From Yamagishiella unicocca (lineage: Eukaryota; Chlorophyta; Chlorophyceae; Chlamydomonadales; Volvocaceae): a stretch of DNA of 64,000 nt. Below, one piece after another: positions 22,901 to 36,931 of this stretch. A program made the position numbers and the translations under genes. Every line of letters starts with the position of its first letter. Position 1 is the first letter of the stretch. Below the pieces are notes generated by a model. It was not told where the DNA came from, searched no databases, and saw only the letters and a program-made list of their open reading frames with translations. The stretch spans positions 1,116,001 to 1,180,000 of the forward strand of contig BDSL01000001.1 in assembly GCA_003116995.1 (NCBI GenBank). The letters are read 5' to 3'.

Positions 22901-25900
22901 ATCGCCGCCGGAAGGGGCTCCGCCCCACTTCACCCGGCAACCCGTTCGGGACTCAACCCCGTTCAGAGCCCAGCTTACCTCTAGCGTCTCAAACAGCGGC
23001 ACCACGCGCAGAGAGGTGCTCTCGTCCGGAGTGCGGCCCATCTCGGAGCACACCTGGGCGGAGGGAGGGAGGTGAGAGGTGAGGGGGGAGTTGAGTTTGG
23101 GAGCCTAGGGACTGGATTTAGGGTTCCAGGCTGAGTGCTCTGCGCCTTGGGACCCGAGGAATCTGTCCCCGGGTCGTTGACTGGGGCTAGGGCAGGTGCT
23201 GGGATGGCGTGAATGCGTATCCCTGCTCATGTGTACGATCATGTGATCATGTGCAAGATCATGGGTGCGATCATGGGGTACGATCACGAGTACGATCATG
23301 GGTACGATCATGGGTATGATCATGGGTACGATCATGGGTACGATCATGGGGTACGATCACGGGTACGATCATGGGTACGATCATGGGTACTATCATGGGT
23401 ACGATACATGGGTACGATCATCTACCAGGCGGCTCCAGCCCATAGAACCACACCTATTCCCCCCCTGCCCCCCCCCGGGCCCCCACCTGCATCCTCGCCT
23501 CCCGCTGCAGCAGCTCCACCGCCAGCACGTCACTGGCGCCCTTAGTCATGGAAATGACGTAGGCGCCCAGGCTGCCGCGACCCAGCTGGGCGGCGACCTG
23601 CGGGGGGGAGGGGCCAAGTAAGGGGGAGCAGGGATGTGTTCTAGGGTTTGCTGCAGCGCCGTACTGTTCCCGACCAGCGCAGCGAGCACAACACCAGGAC
23701 GTAGGCACCCCTGAACCCCTCCTCGAACCCCTGACTCCTCTTCCAGTGTGTGTGTTGCCACATGAGCCGGACTGCGCCCCCAGAGGGGGGACGTCGCGGC
23801 CCCGCCTGCTGAGTCAGCATCGCTTCCATGGTGAACAGTGCGAAACACACATACACCCCAGCCCCCCCAGGCCCAGCCCCCACCCTCACCTTGAAGGTGT
23901 CCAGCACCTCGCGCACTTCGGGGCTCATGGTCATGTCGGCGGGGATGAGCGGCCGGCGGCCCTGGGGGGGAAGGGAGGGGAAAGGGCGGGGCAGCAAAAC
24001 ACACGTGTCATGTGCAGTAACCAACGCGGATGCGATCTGTAGCCGCCAGGTCCGCATCAGACTCGGAGAGCATTGGGGGGGCAGGGTTTCGTCCCACCCA
24101 CCTGCACCTCCCCCCCTTCTCCGCCCTCTGTCCAAAACTCCCCCTCGTCCCCCCCACCTTCACCCCCCTTCTCCCGGCCCCCCACCTGCAGCTCCTTCGT
24201 GAGCCACTCCAGCTTGCGGTCCTCCGACCACTCCAGGTAGGAGCCAATCCCCAGGTAGCTGGTCACGGCGTCCAGGGCCTCAGCGTGGCGGGTGCTCTCC
24301 TGGGGGGGGGGGAGGTAGCCGGGCGGGGGCGGGGTATGGTTGGCGGGTGTGTGTGGGGGGGGGGTTGGTGGTAGCGGGGGAACCACAGGGGTATACAGTG
24401 TCGGAGGAGACGACCAGGGGGCACATACGGCACGGTAGTACGGCAGCAGCCAGGGCATCAACCGGCGGTGGTGGTGGGAAGTGCCAGCACAGCAGGGGCG
24501 GGTGCGGGGGCAGTTTACACTCCGTCTTTTCACTCCGTCTTTACACTCCGCCGGGTCCGGTCCATCCCTCAATTACGTTGGTTGCGTGTTCTGGAGCACC
24601 TTGCATACCCACACGGCCCAACCCGACCAGTCCCCCACCCGCTTGTGGCCCCCTCCCCGCCGACACCCCCCCTGGAGCCGCCCCCCCACCTGGCGCAGGT
24701 CCAGCTTCATGAGGGACATTCCGAACGTGTACACCCGGCGGACCAGGTCCAGCAGCCGCCCGTCAGCGATGACACCGCCGCCGCACTCCCACAGGGACCT
24801 GGATTAAGTGGGGGGTAGCGGGGGTGAGGGGAGGCTGTGAAAAGACCCGGTTACCCGGGGGTGAGCGGGTGTGTGTGTAAAATCCGTTTTACGCGCGGGG
24901 GGGGGGGGGGAATAGGAAACCCGTTGAAAAGGCCATTACAACCGACTAGGGAAAGGTTTGGGCCCTCTTCCCGCCCCCTCTTCCCGCCCCCTCTTCCCGC
25001 CCCCTCTTCCCGGCCCCCTCCCCCCCCGACCCACCAGTAGCACGCCATGAGCGGCTCCGCCAGCTCGTCCTCGTTCTCGTACCACATCTCCCCGCCGTTG
25101 GCCGGCTCGCGGCCGTTCAGCAGGTCCTCCATGCGGCGGCGGGTGGCGGCCAGCCGGTCGCGGACCTGAGGGGCCGGGGGGGCGATGGGGGCGTGTGTGT
25201 TGAGAGGTGGCCCGTGGGTCGGCACTCAAAAGTAACACCGATCGCGATGCGTTTGGGGGGGGAGGTTGCGGGGTTGCGGTGGAAGGGGTTTGCAGGTTTA
25301 CGGTGGAAGGGGGTTTGCAGGGTTGCAGACACAATCGGTATAGTCGCGGCCGCATCATGGTGGAGGGGTACAATAAAAGATCATGGTGGGGGCGGTGTGG
25401 CGGATGACGCTCCAGTCGTCGGCGACTCCGGGTCCGCACTGTGGACCCCTCCGCCGTGTTGGAGCCGATATCTCCAGGGGACAGCAGTCAGGGGGCGCGA
25501 ACATACACCCCCCCGGATCGATCGAACAGCGGCCAGCCGCAGGCCCCCCTGCCCCTCCCCTCTCCGCTGCCCCCTTGGCCCCCGTTTTCTTCATCTTGTA
25601 ACCGGGTCTTCTGGCCCCCCCTGCCCCTCCCCCCCTTCCCCCTCCCCTCCCCTCCCCGCCACCCACATGTCCAAGCACGATGCGGTAGGGGTGGAAGCCC
25701 GGGTGCTCGTGCGCCCGCGCGAACTGCACCGCACTGGCCACCGTGCGCTGCGCCATCAGGCTGCGGCGGATGAGGGTGGGGTCCACACTGCTGTGGGAGC
25801 GGGCAGTGCCGTCGGCGGTGGCGCCGGCGGCTGCGATAGCCGCCTGCGCAGCAGCGCCGGAGGCGAACGCCGCGCCCGACGCAGCCGGCGTAGTCGCCAC

Positions 25901-28900
25901 ACCGGCGGTGCCCGAGGCCCACCTGGCACCCACGGCGCCATCGCGGAAGGGTGTGGTGGTGGTGTGGGGGGTGATGGGTAGGGTGCCGTCGGGGGTGCCG
26001 GGGTCGGCGAAGGTGGGGGTGCCGGGCAGCGCGGGGAGGGACGCCAGGGGGGCGTTGATGGGGGGGATGGCGATGGGGAGGGAGGCGGCGGCGGCGGTGG
26101 CGGACTCGAAGGTGTCGTGCGGCTGGGGGCTGTCAGGGGAGTCGCCGGAGTCGGACTCGCGGCGGGAGGCGGAGAACTCCAGCTCGGAGCCCCCCTCCAC
26201 GTCCTGACGGGGAGAGGGTGGGGGGGGAGGAGGGGGAGGGAGGGGGAGGGGGTATAAAAACCGGTGACGCGATATGGATAAGATAGCTGGCGCATTGTCT
26301 TCAGACACCTAGTTTGTGGGCGCATGCTGGAGCACTTGTGTGTGGGGGGGGGAAGAGGAAAGCGGGGTGTAGGGCGGATAGGACAGCAAAGGAAGGGCGC
26401 TGTCCACGACACCACGCGGACTCAACCCCGTAACACATACACGCACAGTTAAGAGTTCACTCCCTGAGAAGTTCCGCTGCTTGGCGCTTAATGAAAACAT
26501 CTCAAGACTGGGTCGCACCTCGTTGCCCGGTCAACTCAACTGCCCGCTACCCACTAGTGTTTGCAAAGCTTTCGGGTTTAGCGTTCTCCAGCCAACCAGG
26601 TGTCTCCTCTTCCCCCCCCCCCCCAACCCCCTACCGGCTCTTTTCTGTCCCCCCCCCCACCTGGCCGGGCAGCTCGTGTGGCACCGACACCTCCGCGGCC
26701 GTGTGCGACGACACCGGCTGCGTGCCCAGGATCATGCCGCCGGGGAACGCCGCCCCCATGCCGCCGCCCAGCACCCCCACGCCCCCGTCGATGGACTGCT
26801 TCTTGACGCCGCGGTGCTGCAGCGGCAGTGCGAAACTGCGCAGCCCGGGAGCCACAGCCACCAGGGCGGCGGCGGCGGCGGCTTCGTAGCCGCCGTGGGA
26901 GGCTGCGTCCGCTGCGCCCTGGGTGACTGCGGCCGCCGCCTTGGCCCGCACCGCCCCCGCCTTGCGCGTGTTGCCCTCCATGATGATGCGCCGAGCCATC
27001 TTCCAGACGGAGGCGCTGCACTGGCTCATGGACAGCTGCGGGGGGGAGGGGGAGAGTTGGGGGGGAGGAGGGGAAAGGGGGGTGATGGTGTGTATTTGGA
27101 TGTTGGGGGGGTGAGTTAGGGAGGGGGGGCAGTGGCGCGGCAGGTGCCGGGTGACCTTGTTATACCGCACACCTCATAGAGGTAACAGCCCCTACGCCCC
27201 TCCTCGTATACACACCACCTCACGTTCCCCCCCCCAGCTAATATACCTATGTCGTGTAACCGGTCTTAACCCCCCCCTCCCGTCTCCTCCGCTGCCTGCG
27301 GCCCCTCACCTCGAACCTCAGCGTGTCGATCTCCCTCAGGTACAGGTCCGCGGCCATCCAGCGAGCCAGCGAAGTGACGTGCTGCGTCACCTTGGCGGTC
27401 ACGTTGGGGTTGCCGTCGCGGTCGCCGCCCATCCAGCTGCCGAACTTGAACGGAGTGGCCTGGGGAGGGGAGGGGAAGGTGGCGGGGGTTACAGAGGGGA
27501 GGGGAAGGGGGGGGGGTACATAAAAGAACCGTTGACTCGACATGGGAATTGCAGTGGGCGCATAGCCTTCGGGGGGGATGCGGGGGGAGAGCCGGGGGGC
27601 GGGGGCGCAATAGGCCCTGTGGGCTCCAGTCCCCTTTGACGGCGCCCGAGTGTACCCCGGGTGTGTGGGGGGGAAGGACACCCGGTCACACGACGAAGGA
27701 AACGGAGGGCAGGAGCTAGCCGGCCAGGAATAGTGTTCGGTGTGCATGCCGGAGGACTTGGGTTGACTATCGGGAAGCCTGCTGACGCGGCCCGCCCCGC
27801 AGAGGAAAAGAAACGAACTAAGCAAATGGAGAGCAACAGGAGAACCCCGTGTGGGTGGATGGGAGGGGTACGCAGCCACAGCGGACAGCACACCGCAAAC
27901 TTAAAACTACCAACCGTTATGTGCTCGCTCCATTGCCGTACACAAGGTGGGGAACATGGCAACCACCACATCGCAACCGCGCTACCACGACCGCCGCCAG
28001 CGCGAGACCCACGGGTCACCCCCCCCCCCCCACCCACCTGCAGCGGCAGGTCGTGGCCGGTGTGCTTCTTAAGCGCGGCGCTGAGGCGGCGCATGTACTG
28101 CGGTACGGCAGCCCACAGGGACTGCTCCACGATGTGCAGCCCGCCGCGGGCCTCTGCGGGGGGTGGGGTGAGGGCGGGGGGACACGTTTGTGTTTTGGCG
28201 CTGTCCAGAGGAGAGGTCCTGAAGGGAGGGGGGCAGCGCCAAGTAACGGCCACGACTGCGGCCACCCATCACTCGTCCTGCCTGCCGCCTTGACCTAGCC
28301 CCCCCCGGACCTAGCCCCCCCGGCCCAGACCCCCCCCGGCCAAGACTATGCACCAGCTGCAACCCCCATGTCGAGTTATTGGTTCTTTTCTGTAAAACCC
28401 CGGCCCTACCCCCCCCCCCGGCCCTAGCCCCCCCCTTCTCACCGTCCAGCGGTGTGGGCTTCTGGCGGCGCAGCTCGTCCGTCTGCCACAGCGCCGCCAC
28501 CTCCCGCTGCAGCTCCGAAACGATGTTGCGGCGCTCCTCGGAGGTCAGGTCGGACCTGGGGGGAGAGGGGGGAAGAGGGGGAAGAGGGGGGGAGAGGGGA
28601 TGTGTATGAGCCGGGTGTGTGTGTTCAGTGCTCGTACGACCCCCTGGTTGCCCGGCAGTCCCCTCATGACCGTCTTAAGTGTTAAGGCACGTCCATGAAA
28701 AGATTATATAGCAGCACCCTTTGAACGATACCCCCCACCCCAAACACTCACACCCACACCATACACACCATACACACCATACACACCGTACACACCGTAC
28801 ACACCATACACACCGTACACACCGTACACACCGTACACACCGTACACACCCGCCCTCCGCCCCCCCTGCACCTGTCGTTCTGCTGCAGCAGCGCTGCGAT

Positions 28901-30764
28901 GCGCGTGTGCTTGTACTGCAGCGTACGGCGGTTGACCTGCGTGGGGTGCGCCGTCAGCACCACCTCCACCTGCTGCTCCGAAACCGCCTTGTAGAGGGCC
29001 TCCGGGTCCACCCCCTCCGTGATGAGGCGGGCGAACACGTTGTCGCAGCAGTTGGGGTTGGGCTCGCGGACGGCGCGGTCGCGACGCACACTGGGGCGGG
29101 GGGGGGAGGGGGGCGGAGGCGGGGAGGGGGGGGGAGGAGGTGTTTGGGGCCAGTCGCGACGTTGGGGGAAGAGGGGCGGCCGAGGTGGACTGGCAAGGAG
29201 CATGTTCCCCTCCCTGAAGCCGGGCCCGGTGAGCTAGGGACGCGCCTCCAGCCACCCGCCCCGCCATAGCCCACTCGTCATGCCGTACCACCCGACAACT
29301 GCCTCAACGGTGCGGTGCGACCCCGCTGAGGGCCCCTACACTCCGCCGCCTCGCCCGGCAGCCCCCGGGACCGCCTCCCGGGCCCCCGCCCTGCCTCCCT
29401 ACATCCCTCCCTCCCTCCCTCAGCGGGGCCATCCCGGATCCTCATTCCCAGTGACACACTTGCCCGCCCCCCCCACGAACAGACCCCTAGCCCCGCCCCC
29501 CGCCCCGCGAACAGACCCCTAGCCCCGCCCCCCCGCCGCCTCCCCCGCCCCCCGCCCCCCCCTACCCGTGGTGCAGCTCCGCAATTCCGCTGAGGTTGAG
29601 GTAGTGGCCGCACGCCCGGGTCAGCGGCACCGCCTCGTCCATCTCCAGGTTCATCAGCTCCTCAGCCAGGCGCTGGGCGATCATGTTGGAGGCGACCTGG
29701 AGGGCGGCAGGGCGCCAGGGGGGCAGGCGGGAGGGCGGGGGGCTGGGCGGGTGGGTGGCTGGGCGCTAGGCGGGTGGGCGCTAGGTGGGTGGGCGCGCTG
29801 GCGGGTGTTGGGCTGCGAGGTGCTCATGCCAGACCGGCAGGTGCCATGAAGGCGGTCGTGTGCTGATCGTGGGTGTGCTGCAGCTCGGGGCTGCTGCCAG
29901 CTGCTGTGCCGCCTCAGCAACCCGACCCGCCTTTCCTGCCCTCCCTTCCCCCCCCCGCCCCCCGGCTGGCTTGTGACCTCCGTCTCCTTTGTCTGGTAAC
30001 CGGGTGGGTCCCTTCACCACCCCGGGTACCACCCGCCGGTCTCCTGCCCTTGCTCCCGGGGGTTGGGGCCACTCACCGAGTCACCCTTGAGGGACAGTGT
30101 GGATGCGCACTGGGCGAGAGTGCGGATCCGCTCGATCTGCGAGCAGGCAGGGTGAGGGAGGGGATGGGGGGAGGACGGGAGGGTGGGAGGGTGGGGGCGC
30201 ACGAGGGACAGGCAGTCGTGGGGAATGGGTGGGTGAGGTGGTGCGTGGGTGAGAGGGCGGCGGGTCGATGTGTGGGTGCGAGAGTGGCGGGTCGATGGTG
30301 AGCGGTGCGTGTGTTACGTTTCCGGCGTCTTCGGACACTGAAAGGCTCCTCGCCCAAGCCAAAATGACGGCGATGCTGCTGAGGCCCCGCGGGACATTAA
30401 CCCGTACACTTAATGGCCAGCGGCATCGCCAGCAGCCGCCGAGGGCGTGGTAGGGGAGGCGGGGTGAGGCGGGTGCGGGCTTTGGACTGGCGTGATTGTT
30501 TTTATTGCACTTGCATCCAAGCAAAATGGATCTTGGAGGGCATACAGTGGATTTACGAAGCCGCGACTTCGCACGCACCTTTCTGAAGAGCCCCTCGCCG
30601 ACCTCCACCCGCAGGCATTCATCGAGCAAGCTGCCGAGGAGCTTGCAATCATCTTCAAGTGGTGTAAGGTCGTCCTACATTTTGGAGACATGCAGCGCCG
30701 CCGGCGTCGGCGGGTTACGTACCGGGAGATGTTCAATCAGGAACGAAAGAACCCTCTCGGCCAT
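19930..30764 (-). CDS. PPC2: Phosphoenolpyruvate carboxylase, bacterial type
   Basis: PEP + bicarbonate -> oxaloacetate + Pi (anaplerosis). Twenty-two minus-strand exons: 30723-30764, 30579-30674, 30077-30136, 29566-29696, 28872-29090, 28443-28555, 28038-28153, 27310-27459, 26661-27035, 25667-26203, 25035-25165, 24690-24798, 24186-24299, 23890-23961, 23487-23597, 22979-23053, 22614-22774, 21836-22251, 21251-21393, 20805-21008, 20253-20348 and 19930-20037; 1192 aa. Catalytic motifs are present: [12 protein letters not shown] (His about 158), [41 protein letters not shown] and [12 protein letters not shown]. The C-terminus is RNTG, as in bacterial-type enzymes; plant-type enzymes end QNTG. The short N-terminus ([14 protein letters not shown], then [13 protein letters not shown]) lacks the phosphorylated Ser motif of plant-type enzymes. 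Exons 9-10 add about 250 disordered residues. Bacterial-type subunits join plant-type subunits in class-2 complexes in algae and seeds. The 5' end is divergent from the acyl-ACP reductase gene. Confidence 0.96.
20355..20500 (+). repeat. 2 x 73-bp tandem duplication in PEPC intron 20
   Basis: Two nearly identical 73-bp units (agcggaagggg ... catgcccgccgcc) at 20355-20427 and 20428-20500, differing at one base (gtcggcatg versus gtcagcatg). Confidence 0.95.
23231..23425 (+). repeat. 12-bp tandem repeat GGTACGATCATG in PEPC intron 15
   Basis: About 15 copies of ggtacgatcatg with small changes (caagatcatg, cgatcacg, tatgatcatg) in intron 23054-23486. The unit overlaps three 4-bp palindromes, GTAC, GATC and CATG, so the array reads similarly on both strands. 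Confidence 0.95.
24963..25018 (+). repeat. 14-bp tandem repeat in PEPC intron 11
   Basis: Four copies of ctcttcccgccccc next to the donor of the intron between exons 25035-25165 and 24690-24798. Confidence 0.9.
26251..26337 (+). repeat. Dispersed repeat family B copy
   Basis: Contains ggtataaaaaccggtgacgc, gatatgg, ctggcgcattgtcttcag and gggcgcatgctggagcactt. The last block is shared with family A. It lies in PEPC intron 26204-26660. Confidence 0.75.
27517..27572 (+). repeat. Dispersed repeat family B copy, reference
   Basis: Contains tacataaaagaaccgttgac, tcgacatgggaattg and cagtgggcgcatagccttcg. It is the clearest family B copy in the window and lies in PEPC intron 27460-28037. Confidence 0.85.
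28361..28399 (-). repeat. Dispersed repeat family B copy, inverted
   Basis: On the minus strand this reads tacagaaaagaaccaataac, then tcgacatggggg: the family B left block and the start of its middle block. It lies in PEPC intron 28154-28442. Confidence 0.8.
28753..28851 (+). repeat. 9-bp tandem repeat in PEPC intron 5
   Basis: About eleven copies of cacaccata or cacaccgta. The last lies about 20 bp from the donor of exon 28872-29090. Confidence 0.95.
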
Positions 30765-31104
30765 GCGGCATCACCATATCAACTCACCCTGACCGCACCA
30801 AAGTCGTATGTTGAGTCAGTCATTCCCGCGAATCCTCCTCCAGCGCCACCGCCCAACCGAACCTAACACGTGCAGCTATGTGTCCGAAAGAGGATAGCCA
30901 CCAAGCAGTTACAACAACCTTGCCTTTTAGCAATTCACCCGATGCAATTGGGTGCTGACATCGGTTGAAAGGGTCGAAGGTAAGGAGAAGGAAGGCAAGA
31001 TGGTTTCAGGCTCATTCTACGACAAGCTCCGAATCCGTTAAATGACTCCATCTTGTTTGGCAGACTGCGCAGCTGAGCATAATATTACACGCTGCTGTAA
31101 CCTC
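30765..31104. promoter_or_regulatory. 340-bp divergent promoter of PEPC and acyl-ACP reductase
   Basis: The start codons of the bacterial-type PEP carboxylase (minus, 30764) and the plastid 3-oxoacyl-ACP reductase (plus, 31105) face away from each other here. Both promoters and 5' UTRs must fit in 340 bp unless upstream UTR exons exist. The stretch is clearly less GC-rich than the flanking introns. I could not assign a TATA box or a named regulatory site. Confidence 0.6.
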
Positions 31105-34230
<3,126 letters not shown>

Positions 34231-34732
34231 GGAGCTGGCGACGAGGAGGCGGGGGAGGGGATGCACCTGGTGCTGGCGGTGTGTCCGGCACTGGTGGCGA
34301 TGGTAGTGGTGATTATGGTGGGGGGGGGGAGCCGGTGCTGCTTGACGCGAGGCCAGTTGTTGAGGTGTCAACTGTGGGACCAAGGCAGGGGCCCTAGCGC
34401 CTAGTGCCCGGATGGTAACGGTCTCACCAAGGATGCCCGGAGGTTAACGGTCTCACGAGGGCAGCCACACGTACCCTGCAGTACGGGGTCGTGGATCCTG
34501 TCGTGACGGCCCTGGAGGGCTACAGGGTGATGGTGAGTAGGAGTGCTGGGGAGCGGGGGCCGCTGCTGTGCTGGGCTGCCAGCGGAGCCAGCTGCGCGTC
34601 ACTCCGCCGCGGTGACGATCAGCGGCAGCGAGAGCTGCAGTGCGGCTGGCCGGCAGCACCTTGACACAACAACCGGGAAGCGACGAGACGAGCTGGCACG
34701 ATACGCCGGCTGCGCTGAGAGGCGCTGTGTCG

Positions 34733-34737
34733 TGTAA
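34733..34737 (+). terminator. TGTAA poly(A) signal candidate, acyl-ACP reductase
   Basis: TGTAA in gtcgtgtaacgcgg, about 500 bp after the stop; a usual UTR length for Chlamydomonas. Confidence 0.6.
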
Positions 34738-36931
34738 CGCGGGGTCGAAAGCACGATGATAGCATGAGGTGCATCCCGCAGCAACCTTCAGTCGGACACA
34801 GTCCGCGTATGGTAGTCGAAGGTGCGGACGAGCAAGGGCGACCCTCCGAAACCAGAAACGAAACTAAAACCCGGTCTCAAATCCCTACAAGGGCTGAGAA
34901 TGGGTGACTGGGGGGGCACCCGCCGGGCTGCTGCCAGCGCAGGGTTGATGCGTTGATCGCACTGCACCACACCGCACCACGTTGCATCGCAGTGTGCTTA
35001 CATCCACATGGTCCGAGCTGTCATTCCGACGTCATACAATATTAATACCCACGGGCAGAGAAAGGTAAGAAAGACCTGGCGCCGGGGATCACGGGCTGGG
35101 GGGCAGTCCGCGCGATGAGGCACACGGGCCGCCCCGCAACGCCCTGCCGGCGCCGGCGGCGCCACGGGCGGTGGGGGTGTGGAGGTGGGGGCCCCACCGC
35201 TACTAGGGCGCGACCCACATACAGCCGCAAAACCCTCCACCTTCCCCGTCATGCAATAAACGCGTACGACATGTACGTCGCATGACACACACACGCACTA
35301 CTTCACACGCAGTATCGTTGTACGCATTGATAGACATAACTGGTCATCGCTGGCAAGTTAGGGTCGATGGCTTCGCCGCTTCCGAGTACACCCGGACATC
35401 GGCGAGTGGCACCCGAGATGGAGGCGATGACTCACCACAAGCAATAGTTTCGAGCTCACGTGCTATACAACGCCGCCCCCTTCCTCGCCGTCGCGCCGTG
35501 TCCCAGCGCGAACAGCCACAGAAGAGCGGCAAGCTGCCCACACCCAACAACACCCACCCACGCACACACAGCCGTCTGCACACTAGGTCGCTTGATGCAG
35601 CGCGACGCAGACTGACGGTCCTTACGGCATGACCCAGCACACGATAACGTGCCCGGCAGCAGTCATCCGCATCCTCCTCACATCACGCCGTCGCTGCCGC
35701 CGCAACCGCTGCCATTGCCACCACCGCACCACAACCGTACATCAGCGTATGGCATGCCCTAGCACCGGATCTCCAACCGCACGACACTGATGGCGCAAGC
35801 CCTGCTGGTACACCCTTTCACCCTTGAGACCTTCGTCTGCTCAAGGTCAAGCTTGCGACCATTTTGATGTGTGGGAATAAAAAGAGAGTCAAGAAAGGGC
35901 GCCTGGCTGGCTGCACTGCCATTGGTGGAAGAGGGCGGTGCAGCAGCCGGCACGGGCGGTGAGGGAAATGTGTCCCCCACATATGCCGCGGAAGCGCGCC
36001 CGTCAGGTCAGGTCAGGTCCATCGCGTTTCGCCAGCTGACCGAGGGAAACCACCGCAGGAAGCTATACCCCGAGCCGCCCAACCTTCACCCCCAACACGC
36101 CTCTTCTTCCACCGCCCGCAACAAACGACCGGGCTGCTGTACAGTTCAAATCCTCTAGAAGACCGACATTCGTTCGTCCGCCGCTGCCATGCAACATCTC
36201 TGTGCGGCTCCCGCGGACAGCCCCAAGCCTGGACACTCGCCCAGAACCCCTGCCGCTGTGCACCTTACCCCGCCCCCGCCCCCGCTCGGGCGGCACAAGC
36301 GGAGCACTTGCACGCCTCCCGCCACCCGGCAAACAGGCCGCGGAGCCAACGCGCGGCGCAGAGCGGCCATCTTGCAGCCCGCAACCACCTGCAACCACCC
36401 GCCTTCCGGGTCGCACCGCGTCTCCTCGCATGTCCTGCGCAGTGCCCGGCGTTGCGCCAATCCTCAATCCCATCCCCAACCCTCCCACGCTGGGGCGGGC
36501 CGCCGGCGAGACAACCCCCCCACCCTCTACAAGACAAAACTGCCCGCAGCTACGCTGCGGCACCTGTCCCTGCATGCACGCCGCATCACCGCACACCTCG
36601 CGGCAGTGCAACCACCCGCCCCCTCATAATACTCCGCGGGAATGCGCCGGAGGGGCACATCCGGCACTCCTCCACTGGACGCAGCCCCCCCGCCGCCTGC
36701 GCCAAGCCAATGCCAGCCCCGCACGCAACCCCCCCGTGTCCCAAACGCCTCTTTGGGGTTCATCACCACTGCCCCTCGCACCCCCTCCCTGCAGCAATCC
36801 CAACCCGCACCACCAACTATTGCCGCCGCAACCACGCCGCATCCACGACGAATCCACGAACCCCGCCCCAAGCCTCAATGCGCCACCTCCTCCACCCCCT
36901 CCAACCCCCTCTCGCCCCCTCTCACCCCCTC
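34738..36931. other. 2.2 kb without an identified gene
   Basis: Both neighbours end into this stretch. Several overlapping frames are open in its GC-rich right half (about 36190-36930) on both strands, but none shows a family motif or coherent exon borders. The nearest minus-strand TGTAA is at 34998-35002, so the whole stretch could be the 3' UTR of the coiled-coil gene. A small gene cannot be excluded. Confidence 0.4.

Noticed and set aside
23105..23621. Asp/His/Gly-rich and Ile/Val/Pro-rich frames across the 12-bp array
   Set aside because: Repeat translation products inside a PEPC intron.
25193..25981. Plus-strand frame of about 260 residues over PEPC introns and exon 10
   Set aside because: Overlaps a well-supported minus-strand exon; the sequence is compositional.
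36128..36165. tRNA-like gttcaaatcc on the plus strand
   Set aside because: No matching acceptor or anticodon stem within 80 bp upstream.
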